Counted from the first letter of the stretch, positions 10,050 to 20,215 are shown. The stretch: 64,000 nt of DNA from Acidobacteriota bacterium (GCA_021792135.1 JAJYVF010000009.1:62001-126000); one strand, 5' to 3'. Numbers and translations: made by a program. The notes: generated by a model from the letters alone, not told the origin.

Positions 10050-11527
10050 ACGACGCCCTGCGCATTCTCCCCGAAATTGTCCTGGTGATCGCAGGTGTCG
10101 TGCTCATGCTGGCGGATGCCATGATGGCGAAGCAGTCGAGCCGCAAGCCTCTTGGCTGGCTCGCCGTCGTGGGGGCCCTGGCGGCTCTGGCTGCCAGCCT
10201 CTGGCAATATGAACTGCCTCCCGGGACTGCGTATTTCGGCGTGGTGCAGACGGATGCCTTCAGCGTCTTCTTCCATGTCCTGATCGCCTGCATTGTCCTG
10301 GTTTCCCTGCTCATCACCATCGACGCGGTGAAGGATTCAACCGAGGGTCTGGGCGAGTTATTTGCCCTGATGCTCTTCGGCGCGGTCGGCATGATGTTCA
10401 TGTCCGGCGCGACGGAACTGCTGCTGGTCTTCGTCGCGCTCGAGATCTCCTCCATTTCGACCTACATCATGGCGGGCTTCCGCCGGAAGAGCGCGAAGAG
10501 CCCCGAATCGGCGCTCAAATACTTTCTGCTCGGCTCTTTCGCCACGGCCTTCTTTCTCTATGGCATCGCGCTGATCTTCGGCGCTACCGGAACCACCCGC
10601 ATTGAGGCCATCGCCGCGGCGGTTGGCGCGGGAAATACGCCGGCGCTGATTTACGTTGGCCTGGCCATGATCATCATCGGCCTCGGATTCAAGGTGTCCG
10701 CGGCTCCCTTCCATGTCTGGACCCCCGACGTTTACGAGGGCGCGCCGTCGCCCGTGGTGGCGCTGATGTCCACGGGGCCCAAGGCCGCGGCTTTCGCCGT
10801 GTTGCTGCGGATCGCTTACGGAGCTTTCCCTCTGCTGCACACCCACTGGGTTCCGGCGCTCTGGTGGCTGGCGGTTCTGTCGATGACCATCGGCAACCTC
10901 GGCGCTTTGCGGCAGCGGAATGTCAAGCGCATGCTGGCCTACTCCTCCATCGCCCATGCCGGATATCTGCTGGTGGCCTTCACCGCGCTTTCGGCGGAGG
11001 GCATCGCCGCGGCCAGCTTCTATGCTGTCTCGTATGCCGCGATGAACGTCGGCATATTCGCCGTCATCAGCCACGCCGGCGAATACGACGACCGGCTGAC
11101 GCTGATCGACGACTACCGCGGCCTGGCCTACCGCTCGCCGCTGCTCGGCGGAGCAATGGCTTTCTTCCTCATTTCGCTCATCGGCATTCCGTTCACCGGC
11201 GGCTTCTTCGGCAAGTTCTATGTCTTTGCCGCCGCGCTTCACTCGGGGCTGGTCTGGCTGACGATTATCGGCCTCATCAACAGCGGGATCGCCGCCTATT
11301 ACTACCTCCGCGTGGTCACCGCGGTCTATTCGCGCCCCGCTGAGGCGTCGCCGGTCATGGCTGTTCCGCGGCCCTCGATGCCGCTGCTGCTCGCTCTCTT
11401 CCTGACCGCCGCTGCCACCCTGGTTCTGGGCATCGTACCGACGGGCGTGCTGGCGAGGGCCCGGCAGGCTGCTCAGACCTATCCCGCCTTCAGCCAGACA
11501 GCGGGCACGCCTCTCTCCGAGCGCTGA
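10046..11527 (+). CDS. nuoN: NADH-quinone oxidoreductase subunit N
   Basis: 493 aa, 13-14 transmembrane helices, the third antiporter-like pump of Complex I. Landmarks are [17 protein letters not shown] (about residue 130) and the channel helix [19 protein letters not shown] (about residue 217). It is the last gene of the nuo operon. No strong hairpin terminator is visible in the 135 bases after it; the next gene has its own good ribosome-binding site. Confidence 0.96.
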   Translation: MNDALRILPEIVLVIAGVVLMLADAMMAKQSSRKPLGWLAVVGALAALAASLWQYELPPGTAYFGVVQTDAFSVFFHVLIACIVLVSLLITIDAVKDSTEGLGELFALMLFGAVGMMFMSGATELLLVFVALEISSISTYIMAGFRRKSAKSPESALKYFLLGSFATAFFLYGIALIFGATGTTRIEAIAAAVGAGNTPALIYVGLAMIIIGLGFKVSAAPFHVWTPDVYEGAPSPVVALMSTGPKAAAFAVLLRIAYGAFPLLHTHWVPALWWLAVLSMTIGNLGALRQRNVKRMLAYSSIAHAGYLLVAFTALSAEGIAAASFYAVSYAAMNVGIFAVISHAGEYDDRLTLIDDYRGLAYRSPLLGGAMAFFLISLIGIPFTGGFFGKFYVFAAALHSGLVWLTIIGLINSGIAAYYYLRVVTAVYSRPAEASPVMAVPRPSMPLLLALFLTAAATLVLGIVPTGVLARARQAAQTYPAFSQTAGTPLSER

Positions 11528-11662
11528 TCCCGGCCATTCCGGAATCGGAGGGCTGAGTACGCAGACGCATTCGCGTTACCTGCGTCAGGTCCCTGTGCCC
11601 CGCGTCACATACAACCCCTCGTTTCAGGGAGCAGGCTGAAGTCCCGTAAGGGAGGGTTATTT

Positions 11663-12103
11663 ATGCCGAATCGAATCCACGTTGCATTCGTGGCGGCGCT
11701 GCTGACCGCGGCCGCATTCGGAATAGCCCAGCAGACATCCACAAAGATCCGGACGGTTTCTATCCAGCCGACATCGGCTGCTTCCGGGAAGCAGATGTAT
11801 ATGAGCTATTGCGCGGTTTGCCATGGAACCGACGGCCGAGGGAACGGCCCGGCAGTCGCAGCCCTGAAGAGCGCTCCGACCGATCTGACCGCGCTGGCGA
11901 GGGACCACGGCGGAAAGTTCCCCGAGGGCCACGTGATGTCGGTTCTCCAGTTCGGAGTCCGGACGCCTGCTCATGGTGTGAAGGAGATGCCGATCTGGGG
12001 GCCGGCCCTGCGGTCACTGGACACCAACTTGTCCTCCCCGGATATGGAGGAACACCAGAGGATCGCCAATCTGACCAACTACCTGAAGTCGCTCCAGCAG
12101 TAG
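11663..12103 (+). CDS. Secreted class I c-type cytochrome
   Basis: 146 aa. A Sec signal peptide (residues 1-22, cleavage near GIAQQ) is followed by one haem-c site, C50-x-x-C53-H54 (CAVCH), and a probable Met ligand M109 in KEMPIWG. The size and Met spacing fit a mono-haem class I cytochrome c of the periplasm. It is preceded by GGAGGG at a good distance. Lying just after the nuo operon and converging on the F0 genes, it may serve a respiratory chain, but the partner enzyme is not in the window. Confidence 0.9.
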   Translation: MPNRIHVAFVAALLTAAAFGIAQQTSTKIRTVSIQPTSAASGKQMYMSYCAVCHGTDGRGNGPAVAALKSAPTDLTALARDHGGKFPEGHVMSVLQFGVRTPAHGVKEMPIWGPALRSLDTNLSSPDMEEHQRIANLTNYLKSLQQ

Positions 12104-12115
12104 CGCTGAGGTACA

Positions 12116-12144
12116 CACAAAAATCCCTGCCCGCAGGCAGGGAT
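12116..12144 (-). terminator. Rho-independent terminator of the F0 (atpZ-I-B-E) operon
   Basis: Perfect 9-bp stem ATCCCTGCC / GGCAGGGAT (12123-12131 and 12136-12144) around the loop CGCA. Read on the minus strand it is followed at once by a run of five T, 20 bases after the atpE stop codon. The + side has no T-tract, so it mainly ends the minus transcript. Confidence 0.88.
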
Positions 12145-12163
12145 CTTCGTGGGGCGGCGAAGG

Positions 12164-12475
12164 TTACTTCACTTTCATGAGGATGATAACGAAGGTGAAG
12201 AGCGCGAGCGATTCCATGAAGGCGAGGCCGAGCATCAGCATCGTCATGATGCCGGCCCGGGCTCCGGGGTTGCGGGCAACCGCCTCGGTAGCCGAAGCTG
12301 CCGCGCGGCCCTGTCCCAGGCCGCAGAGGCCGGAAGCGATGGCCATGCCGATACCGGCACCGATCGGCACGAGGCTCGAGGCTGTGCTGCCTTCTCCGCC
12401 GGTGGCCTGAGCGAATGCCGGCGACGCCATGAACAGGGCGGCCAGCGCCATGAATGCATACTGCAGTTTCTTCAT
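12164..12475 (-). CDS. atpE: ATP synthase F0 subunit c, with a signal-peptide-like leader
   Basis: 103 aa, longer than the usual 75-85. The core is a two-helix c subunit with a glycine-rich first helix (GAGIGMAIASG..GLGQG) and the ion-carrying glutamate E88 in AFMESLALF of helix 2. The first ~23 residues (MKKLQYAFMALAALFMASPA, FAQ) look exactly like a Sec signal peptide. Gln55 and Ser89 beside E88 resemble part of the sodium-binding set, but the Thr and Tyr of that set are Leu and Phe here; proton use is more likely. The start ATG at 12475 has GGAGAGAAGA upstream. It is the last gene of the F0 operon. Confidence 0.93.
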   Translation of the reverse strand: MKKLQYAFMALAALFMASPAFAQATGGEGSTASSLVPIGAGIGMAIASGLCGLGQGRAAASATEAVARNPGARAGIMTMLMLGLAFMESLALFTFVIILMKVK

Positions 12476-12597
12476 TCTTCTCTCCAGCTTCCTTAAGATA
12501 GCCGCCAGGGGGTGGTTGAGGCTCACCGTGCTGGCCCCCTCACGCTGAACGGCCTGCCCGCGCCGGAGTGGAAGCGGTGCTCCGGCAGGCAATCTCT

Positions 12598-13341
12598 CTA
12601 TGCATGCTCGTTGTGAGCCGTCGCCTCTCCCAGGTAGATGATGGTGAGCAGCATGAAAATGTACGCCTGAATGAGAGCGACAAACAGGTGCAGTCCCAGG
12701 CCGATGATGGGCAGAGTAAACGGAATCATCGAGAAAAAGATCAGGGTGATCAGATCGCTCGCCAGCATGTTGGCAAAGAGACGAACGGTCAGCGAGAGGA
12801 TGCGGGCGCAGTGGGAAACGATCTCGATGGGGAACATCAGGGGAGCGATCCACCAGGCGGGACCCATGAAGTGTTTGAAGTAGCCGACCGGTCCCTGCGC
12901 GCGAATGCCGTTCCAGTTGTAATAGACAAACGCAAAGATGGCGAGCCCCAGCGGAACGACCGGATTCGCCGTGGGTGTTTCAATACCGGGCAGAAGCCCC
13001 ACGCAGTTGCAGAGCAGGATGAAGACCACGATGCAGGTGGCGACCGGCAAATGCAGATCGTGTTTGCGGCCCATGACCTGCTCGGCCTGCCCCTCGACGA
13101 ATTCGTGGACCAGCTCGGCCAGATGCTGCATATTACGGGGCTCTTCGACGCTCAGGGTGATGCGGACGACGAGGAAGAACACGACCATCGCGGCGAAAAC
13201 GACCAGTTCCGTTGTCAGCGTGTTGCTGATGGGCGCGGCCGGATGCACGGGGTGAATGCCCATCCGGAGCAGGAGGGCATCGACCGGCGCTGCAAACCAG
13301 CGATTCAGCAGTCGGCTGAGAAAAACAATCCAGGCAAGCAT
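12598..13341 (-). CDS. atpB: ATP synthase F0 subunit a
   Basis: 247 aa from ATG 13341, multi-pass membrane protein forming the ion half-channels against the c-ring. The essential arginine lies in SLTVRLFANMLASDL, followed by the C-terminal helix pair GLGLHLFVALIQAYIFMLL. An in-frame GTG at 13398 would add 19 Arg/Pro-rich residues and is less likely; no strong ribosome-binding site decides the matter. It sits between the atpI-like gene (68 bases upstream) and atpE (122 bases downstream). Confidence 0.92.
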   Translation of the reverse strand: MLAWIVFLSRLLNRWFAAPVDALLLRMGIHPVHPAAPISNTLTTELVVFAAMVVFFLVVRITLSVEEPRNMQHLAELVHEFVEGQAEQVMGRKHDLHLPVATCIVVFILLCNCVGLLPGIETPTANPVVPLGLAIFAFVYYNWNGIRAQGPVGYFKHFMGPAWWIAPLMFPIEIVSHCARILSLTVRLFANMLASDLITLIFFSMIPFTLPIIGLGLHLFVALIQAYIFMLLTIIYLGEATAHNEHA

Positions 13342-13408
13342 CGTGAAGCTCGGTCCTCGGTGCCGGGTTGCGCCGGGGGAGCGTCTCCCCGCGGGCACGG
13401 TTCAGGTT

Positions 13409-13831
13409 TCAGCGCTGGAGGCGAATGGCTTCGATTGAGAGGGCCACAACGGCCAGCCCCAGGCCCGCCACGAGCGCGTAAACATTGCCGTGCAAGTACT
13501 TCAGGCTAACATAGAGAATGGCTACCGCGATCGCCAAACGCAGAAAAAACAGCGCCACAGTCCGTCTCATCGCGCCAGCCGGCTGCTGGTTGTCAAGGCG
13601 GGCGAAGATCGCCAGGGCCAGCCGCCGCCATTCGTGAATTCCCGTCCACGAGATGACCGCTCCGGCCAGCAGAAGCAGACCGGACTGCCAGCCCATCGTC
13701 AGCGTGAAGACCAGGAAGAGGATCGGCGCCAGGAGGGTGACCGTCCGCAGCGCGCGGCGGAGCATCCGGCGGAAGTCGTCGTCCGTCATGGCGGCTCCGA
13801 GCGGCGAGGGAGTGTGGCTGTCCAGGGTCAC
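13409..13831 (-). CDS. ATP synthase subunit I-like membrane protein
   Basis: 140 aa with four hydrophobic helices (around residues 27-45, 47-62, 88-105 and 112-130) and little else conserved by eye. Position directly before atpB and after a Z-like subunit matches AtpI, the membrane factor that helps c-ring assembly and Mg2+ handling in other bacteria. The GTG start at 13831 overlaps the stop of the upstream gene by four bases (GTGA). The family assignment rests on topology plus context. Confidence 0.75.
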   Translation of the reverse strand: MTLDSHTPSPLGAAMTDDDFRRMLRRALRTVTLLAPILFLVFTLTMGWQSGLLLLAGAVISWTGIHEWRRLALAIFARLDNQQPAGAMRRTVALFFLRLAIAVAILYVSLKYLHGNVYALVAGLGLAVVALSIEAIRLQR

Positions 13832-14118
13832 CGGTCCTCGTTCTTCCTGGCCTGATCTTCCTTTTCCATCGCCCTTTCGTTGCTCAGCACCAGACGGAAG
13901 ACCTCGATGAAACCGGCGATGGCGCCGAGGATGAGGCCGGGCAGGTAGATCCAGTTCTGATGGAGCCACCTGTCCAGTCCGGCTCCGATCAGCCAGCCCA
14001 CGAGGACGGCGGAGGGCAGGATGAAGGCGATCTGGAGGAGGCGCTCAGCGCGAACGAGGCCATCGACGACGCCGGATCGGCGCCTGTTCTGACCCGGGTT
14101 CAGCGAATTCTGCGGCAT
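13828..14118 (-). CDS. AtpZ/AtpI-family protein, first gene of the F0 operon
   Basis: 96 aa, two transmembrane helices: about residues 26-45 ([20 protein letters not shown]) and 50-72 ([19 protein letters not shown]), with charged ends. This is the AtpZ pattern (two-helix partner of AtpI thought to aid ion supply or assembly). ATG 14118 is the first good start after a -10-like TATAAC on the minus strand at 14140-14145. Translation is coupled to the next gene. Confidence 0.75.
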   Translation of the reverse strand: MPQNSLNPGQNRRRSGVVDGLVRAERLLQIAFILPSAVLVGWLIGAGLDRWLHQNWIYLPGLILGAIAGFIEVFRLVLSNERAMEKEDQARKNEDR

Positions 14119-14271
14119 CCAGAGCCCTGTTCCGGGTCTGTTATACACCACCCGCGCGCCGCCGAGGGCATGCGGGCTTCGGTTTCGATGCCGCGAAGGG
14201 GGCGCTGGTTCCATGGGGCCAGCCGCTGGTCGTTATACTCGAACCAGACCGGTTCTGAAGAGGATTTGAGC
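14119..14271. promoter_or_regulatory. Divergent promoter region between the F0 operon and lysS
   Basis: 153 bases between two outward-reading start codons. A -10-like TATACT at 14234-14239 faces lysS and a TATAAC (minus strand, 14140-14145) faces atpZ. Neither has a convincing -35 box. The lysS ribosome-binding site is GAAGAGGA at 14257-14264. Confidence 0.45.
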
Positions 14272-15954
<1,683 letters not shown>

Positions 15955-16046
15955 TCTCGCGGGAAAAAATTAAGGGGTGGTTCTCCGGGTGACTGATCCT
16001 GCTCGAGTTAGCGGGTGTTGGCCGGCCTGATAACAGCTGCATGATT

Positions 16047-16253
16047 GAACCTGAGGCACTTATGGGTTCGGCCGCGTTTGCTGCAAGCTCGGCCGAGAAT
16101 GCGGCAGGCTCGGCCGCGATGGAGCTGGCTGACTGAAAAGAAGTCACTTGTATCTCGGCTGTGTATGCGTCAAAGTCAACCGAGGATGAGGCCGTCTCGG
16201 CCGAGGCTGCGGCAATAGCGGCTGAGCTTGCATCAGGGTCGACTGAGTTTTGA
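16047..16253 (+). repeat. Nine degenerate 21-bp tandem units (Ser-Ala-Glu-x-Ala-Ala-x)
   Basis: Unit starts at 16068, 16089, 16110, 16131, 16155, 16176, 16197, 16218 and 16239 are exactly 21 bases apart, except one 24-base unit at 16131. In the + frame they read SAAFAAS, SAENAAG, SAAMELA, (stop), SAVYASK, STEDEAV, SAEAAAI, AAELASG and STEF-stop. A start ATG at 16041 gives 31 residues before the TGA at 16134; the frame resumes without a shift after it. The minus strand is open across the whole array (start ATG 16282). No ribosome-binding site is obvious for either. This may be a decayed repeat gene or a non-coding repeat behind lysS. Confidence 0.7.
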
Positions 16254-16297
16254 TTCATCCGGGCGGCGATAACGTCGATCATCGCTGGTCATAAGAA

Positions 16298-16330
16298 AAG
16301 CCTCGCCGGGGGCGAGGCTTCTTCTTTTTC
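16298..16330 (+). terminator. Strong hairpin terminator downstream of lysS and its repeat
   Basis: A perfect 10-bp stem AAGCCTCGCC / GGCGAGGCTT (16298-16307, 16311-16320) with a GGG loop is followed by a pyrimidine-rich tail CTTCTTTTTC. The minus side also has a short T-run (TTTTCTT), so it could stop transcription both ways. It lies 344 bases past the lysS stop, so the lysS mRNA would carry the repeat array in its 3' end. Confidence 0.85.
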
Positions 16331-16542
16331 TACCTAAGTTCAGTATAACAAGCCGCACGAATTAGTCTGCCAATTATCTTTGGGCCGGATTGGCTGTAAG
16401 TGGCGCGGAATGTGTCAGTGGAAATCTATTTTCGGGCGCGGCTCTTGACAGTTCTTTTCCATCCCGGGCCGCGGTCAGGGACGGCATTCCGTGTTTTCAG
16501 CCGGATCCTGGAAGTGCAACCCGTCGAGATATCACGCGGGCT
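16331..16542. other. Intergenic stretch, no gene seen
   Basis: No coding frame here has a recognisable product or ribosome-binding site. A -10-like TATAAC is at 16344-16349 on the + strand, without a partner -35. Confidence 0.5.
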
Positions 16543-16755
16543 TCAGACGTTGAGGGATTTCAGGTAAGGCACGCTCAGCGGCATCAGCGCAGGATCCTCT
16601 TCCAGCTCGACGAAGTAGTTTTTGATGCCACCTGTTTTTGCGGCTGTGAAGACGGCCTTCCAGTCCACGACTCCCCTGCCCAACGCAACCTGGCGGAAGC
16701 CGGACGGGGAGGAGGGATCTTTCACCCAGTCCTGACAGTGCATGGAGCGGAAGCC
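16543..16755 (-). pseudogene. 3' remnant of a sugar phosphate isomerase/epimerase gene
   Basis: The last 70 codons of a minus-strand frame read like the C-terminus of a TIM-barrel sugar phosphate isomerase/epimerase (AP-endonuclease-2 superfamily): VALGRGVVDWKAVFTAAK, then KNYFVELEEDP and a final SVPYLKSLNV. Upstream of about 16755 the frame is Cys/His-rich and looks random, so the N-terminal three quarters are missing. Two intact members of the superfamily lie near the other end of the window (57832 and 61099). The fragment marks past gene loss next to the TetR/insertion-element region. Confidence 0.65.
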
Positions 16756-17072
16756 GCAGCCCCTCCCTTGAGAAACATCCTGCGATTCATGGTGTGCATG
16801 CCCTCCGGGGACGCAATGGGAATGACTATAGCAGCTCAGGGGCGAGTGCCTGTGTGTGGCCCGCGCTGCGGCTTCAGCGCAGATGGAAGATCCTCGCCTG
16901 GGGCTGCCGGCACTTCCGGAAAGCCGGTCGTCCGGCAACTTAGTTCTGAGAGTCGATGGAGCCTGGCCGACATTTATCAGGACTCATGGCTGAGAAGCGC
17001 CGTGCAGACGATACGGCGAAACGCAGCTCACTCAGTTTCGGACCAGGAGATCCCGCCTGCAAGCACCGGGTT
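16756..17072. other. Intergenic stretch, no gene seen
   Basis: About 317 bases between the isomerase remnant and the TetR operator. Frames are open by chance but show no family resemblance, ribosome-binding site or biased codon use. It probably contains the rest of the decayed gene. Confidence 0.45.
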
Positions 17073-17104
17073 TACGGTGTATAAATAATCATGTATACAC
17101 CGTA
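17073..17104. promoter_or_regulatory. Palindromic operator of the TetR regulator
   Basis: An 11-bp perfect inverted repeat, TACGGTGTATA at 17073-17083 and TATACACCGTA at 17094-17104, separated by ten bases. It ends five bases before the GTG start of the TetR gene and covers a -10-like TATAAA (17080-17085). Such a site is typical for autorepression by a TetR dimer. The closeness to the start codon, with no ribosome-binding site between, suggests a leaderless or very short-leader mRNA. Confidence 0.8.
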
Positions 17105-17109
17105 GACCT

Positions 17110-17715
17110 GTGAACCGACCTGCGAAGCCAGCTCCACCAAAGACAAGCACAGCCGCTTCTATCCTCGTGGCTGCGCGAGAACTTCTTGACAAAGAGGGCC
17201 TCGCGGCAGTCGCAATGAGGCCCGTCGCGGAACGGGTTGGCATTACCCCCATGGCCATCTATCGCCACTATGCGAACCGGGCCTGCCTGCTGAATGCGCT
17301 TGCCGACGAGGGGTTCGATGAACTCGCGACGCGGGTGCAGACACTTCAGCTGAAGGGCGGCGTGGAGCACCGCCTGATGCAGGTGGGTGACGTATTTCTT
17401 GACGCCGCACTGCAGTTCCCGAACCTCTACGAGCTTATGTTTCTTGTGCCCCGCAAAGGGGCGCGGGTCTATCCCAGGGACTTCAAAGCGGGCCGCTCAG
17501 CTACGTTCAATCCGACCGTACTCATTCTTGAGGAGGCGATGCGCACCGGCGAATTGCGGCCTGACGATCCAGTTGAGATTGCCTTCGAGCTCAGCGCGCT
17601 TTCGCATGGATTGATCGTGCTCTACCTGGGTGGCCGTGTGGCCCAGAGTGAAAAACAGTTTCGTGCGCTTCACCAGCGTTCGTTCAGGAGATACCTCGAT
17701 GGCCTTCGTCGATAA
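17110..17715 (+). CDS. TetR/AcrR-family transcriptional regulator
   Basis: 201 aa. The N-terminal helix-turn-helix (residues about 15-60: AARELLDKEGLAAVAMRPVAERVGITPMAIYRHY, split here as motif) is typical TetR. The C-terminal ligand-binding half is helical and has no recognised ligand type. The GTG start at 17110 follows the palindrome directly. Its 3' end overlaps the next gene by 17 bases, so regulator and acyltransferase-like enzyme are co-transcribed and probably co-repressed. Confidence 0.88.
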   Translation: MNRPAKPAPPKTSTAASILVAARELLDKEGLAAVAMRPVAERVGITPMAIYRHYANRACLLNALADEGFDELATRVQTLQLKGGVEHRLMQVGDVFLDAALQFPNLYELMFLVPRKGARVYPRDFKAGRSATFNPTVLILEEAMRTGELRPDDPVEIAFELSALSHGLIVLYLGGRVAQSEKQFRALHQRSFRRYLDGLRR

Positions 17716-19153
17716 ACGCCCTGCACTCTTTGGGACCGTCGCTGTTCTTTCCACGGCCGCGTTGTTTCTTGTTGGGAACGGCATGAACCCAATCTGGCCC
17801 GTTATGTGGATCGCGCCGATCCCAGTTCTGGTGCTGGCTGCAGAGACGGCCTCGTGGTGGGTCGCAGCCGGAGCCGCGGCACTCTCCATGCTACTGGGTA
17901 GTCTCACGATGCTGTACTACCTGCATTTCGCACTGCATCTCCCTGTGACGGCATGGCTGATCCCGTTTTCGATCGCATCGCTGCTCTTCGCTGTGGGTGT
18001 TCTTCTGTTCCGTGGTCTCCTCCATCGTGGGGCAGCCTTCAGCGCTATGATCGCGCTACCGGCGTTCTGGTCAGTCTGCGAATATGCGGCCAGCTTTGCA
18101 CCAGCGAACGGCACAGCGGGCAGCCTTGCCTATACGCAAGAGCGCTTTCTGCCTGTCCTGCAGGTCGCTTCTCTCACTGGCCCGTGGGGCATCACGTTCC
18201 TGCTGTTGCTGTTTCCATCGGCAGTTGTCAGCGGACTGTATCTCCGGCGCAGGAGGCTCCCGCAGGCAGCGCACGTCGCGGGACTGGCGTTAGCTATTCT
18301 CGCCGGGGCCGTCGTGTTCGGTGCAATCCGGCTGGCGGCACCGAACTCGCAGCAGAAGATCAAGGTGGGACTGCTGGATACGGACACGGTGGTGTTCGCC
18401 GACGAAGCCCCCGAAATGCAGCAGCTTGTCAAACGTTATGCCGAGCAGGCCGAGAGGCTCACCCGTCAGGGGGCGAAGATCGTTCTGATGCCCGAGAAGA
18501 CAGGCCTGCTGCTCGACAGCGACACGAAGATCATGGACCCCGTTCTGCAGTCTGTGGCCGACCGCACAGGCGCGACTCTCGTCATCGGTGTGTTGCATGT
18601 GGTCGCACGAGATTCTTTCAACGAGGCCCGCATCTATACGCCGGATCAGCCCATCGCCACGTACGACAAGCAGCATATGCTGCCGCCGTTTGAATCGAAG
18701 CTGACACCTGGGACCTCGCTCGCGCTGCTGTCGAAACCAGCACACCCGATCGGTGTTGCGATCTGTAAAGACATGGACTTCATTCACCCAGCGCTCGACT
18801 ATGGACGTAGCGGCATTGACCTGCTCCTCGATCCTGCCTGGGACTTCAATGTAGATCGTACCTGGCACGGGCACATCGCCATCATGCGCGGCGTTGAGGG
18901 CGGATATGCGATCGCGCACACCGCGAAGGATGGCAACCTCACGGTGACGGACGATCGGGGCCGCATCCTCGGCGAGGTAAGAACCAACAGCGGACCGTTC
19001 GTCTCGCTGCTGGTGGATGTGCCGATGCGTCACGACCAGACGATCTTCGATCGGTATGGGACGTGGTTCCCATGGATGGCAGGGTTACTTCTTGTTGCTG
19101 CTGTCGTACGGTTGCTGACTGCATCTCGTCTGGCGTCAGCACGACGCATCTGA
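17699..19153 (+). CDS. Apolipoprotein N-acyltransferase-like membrane protein (nitrilase fold)
   Basis: 484 aa. Seven or so N-terminal hydrophobic helices (residues 10-225) are followed by a carbon-nitrogen hydrolase domain and one final helix (about 460-480), the layout of Lnt. The catalytic triad is present: E266 in LMPEKTG, K324 in YDKQHML, C356 in AICKDMDF. Lnt adds the third acyl chain to lipoproteins on the periplasmic side of the inner membrane. Being under a TetR regulator and beside an insertion element is unusual for a housekeeping lnt, so this is likely a second or specialised paralogue. ATG 17699 has AGGAG eight bases upstream. Confidence 0.85.
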   Translation: MAFVDKRPALFGTVAVLSTAALFLVGNGMNPIWPVMWIAPIPVLVLAAETASWWVAAGAAALSMLLGSLTMLYYLHFALHLPVTAWLIPFSIASLLFAVGVLLFRGLLHRGAAFSAMIALPAFWSVCEYAASFAPANGTAGSLAYTQERFLPVLQVASLTGPWGITFLLLLFPSAVVSGLYLRRRRLPQAAHVAGLALAILAGAVVFGAIRLAAPNSQQKIKVGLLDTDTVVFADEAPEMQQLVKRYAEQAERLTRQGAKIVLMPEKTGLLLDSDTKIMDPVLQSVADRTGATLVIGVLHVVARDSFNEARIYTPDQPIATYDKQHMLPPFESKLTPGTSLALLSKPAHPIGVAICKDMDFIHPALDYGRSGIDLLLDPAWDFNVDRTWHGHIAIMRGVEGGYAIAHTAKDGNLTVTDDRGRILGEVRTNSGPFVSLLVDVPMRHDQTIFDRYGTWFPWMAGLLLVAAVVRLLTASRLASARRI

Positions 19154-19188
19154 TCCGTGCCTCCAGCATGGTTTTCGAGATTGCGACC

Positions 19189-19197
19189 ACATTTGAG
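19189..19197. repeat. Left copy of a 9-bp direct repeat flanking the insertion element
   Basis: ACATTTGAG here is repeated at 21439-21447, immediately outside the two inverted repeats. This fits a target-site duplication (8 bp is usual for IS1595; one base more is shared by chance or by a changed end). Confidence 0.75.
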
Positions 19198-19243
19198 CAA
19201 TTATATACTTGAAACACAGAGCAAATAGGCGCATGATTACTAC

Positions 19244-20185
19244 ATGGACGCCCCTGAGACTCTGCAAAAAGCGATTGTTTACTTCAGCGATCCTGAGCGT
19301 TGCTTTCAATACGCGCTCAATCTTCGCTGGCCAAAGGGTGTAGTTTCTTGCCCGCGTTGCGGCTCCGAGAATCATTCGTTCATCAGCACGCGGCACATCT
19401 GGTTCTGCAGAGGCTGCAAGCAGCAATTCAGCCTCAAAGTGGGCACGATCTTTGAGGATTCGCCGCTGGGCCTTGATAAGTGGATGTGCGCTTTCTGGAT
19501 GATCTGCAACTGCAAAAACGGCATTAGCAGTTGCGAGATTGCCCGCGCCTTGGGCGTAACTCAGAAGTCGGCGTGGTTCATGGCTCATCGCATTCGAAAG
19601 GCGATGCAGGACGATTTTGCAAGCGGTAAGTTTGGCGGCGAAGTGGAAGCGGACGAAACTTTTATCGGCGGCAAGGCTCGGAACATGCACGTTAGCAAAC
19701 GTGAGCGCCGGATTACCGGAACGGGCGGCAAAGATAAAACCGCCGTCATGGGAATGCTTGAGCGCGGTGGCAAGGTTCGCACCACGGTTGTGCCGAACCG
19801 GAAACGGGCTGCCCTGCAAGCTGAAGTGAGAAAGCATATCGAAGCTGGTGCGGCTCTCTACACCGATGCGCTTCCGTCCTACAGCGGATTGGCTCAAGAG
19901 TATGCCCACCAGGTTGTGGATCATGCGGTTGAATACGTGAATGGTCGCGTACACACGAATGGCCTTGAGAACTTCTGGAGCCTCTTGAAGCGGGGCATCA
20001 GCGGCACGTATGTAAGCGTGGAGCCGTTCCATCTCTTCCGGTACCTCGATGAACAAACCTTCCGGTACAACAACCGCGAGGGCAAAGACGATCAAGCGCG
20101 GTTTGAATTGGCAATGCATAACGTGTTCGGTAAGCGTCTCACGTATACGCAACTAACCGGCACTGGAAGCGCCACGTCACATTGA
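19244..20185 (+). CDS. IS1595-family transposase (ISXO2-like DDE domain)
   Basis: 313 aa. An N-terminal zinc-ribbon (C-P-R-C in SCPRCGSE, then C-R-G-C in FCRGCKQ, residues 37-65) precedes a helix-turn-helix-like region and the ISXO2-like catalytic domain. Catalytic acids are in EADETFIGG, LYTDALPSY and HTNGLENFWSLLKRG. It appears full length and uninterrupted, so the element may still be mobile. The start ATG lies 45 bases inside the left inverted repeat. Confidence 0.93.
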   Translation: MDAPETLQKAIVYFSDPERCFQYALNLRWPKGVVSCPRCGSENHSFISTRHIWFCRGCKQQFSLKVGTIFEDSPLGLDKWMCAFWMICNCKNGISSCEIARALGVTQKSAWFMAHRIRKAMQDDFASGKFGGEVEADETFIGGKARNMHVSKRERRITGTGGKDKTAVMGMLERGGKVRTTVVPNRKRAALQAEVRKHIEAGAALYTDALPSYSGLAQEYAHQVVDHAVEYVNGRVHTNGLENFWSLLKRGISGTYVSVEPFHLFRYLDEQTFRYNNREGKDDQARFELAMHNVFGKRLTYTQLTGTGSATSH

Positions 20186-20215
20186 TAAACGGCAAGGATG
20201 TGGCAAGCGCAAACA

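Noticed and set aside
16390-17088. Open + frame of 232 codons
   Set aside because: No start signal or family resemblance; it lies over the minus-strand isomerase remnant and the TetR operator.
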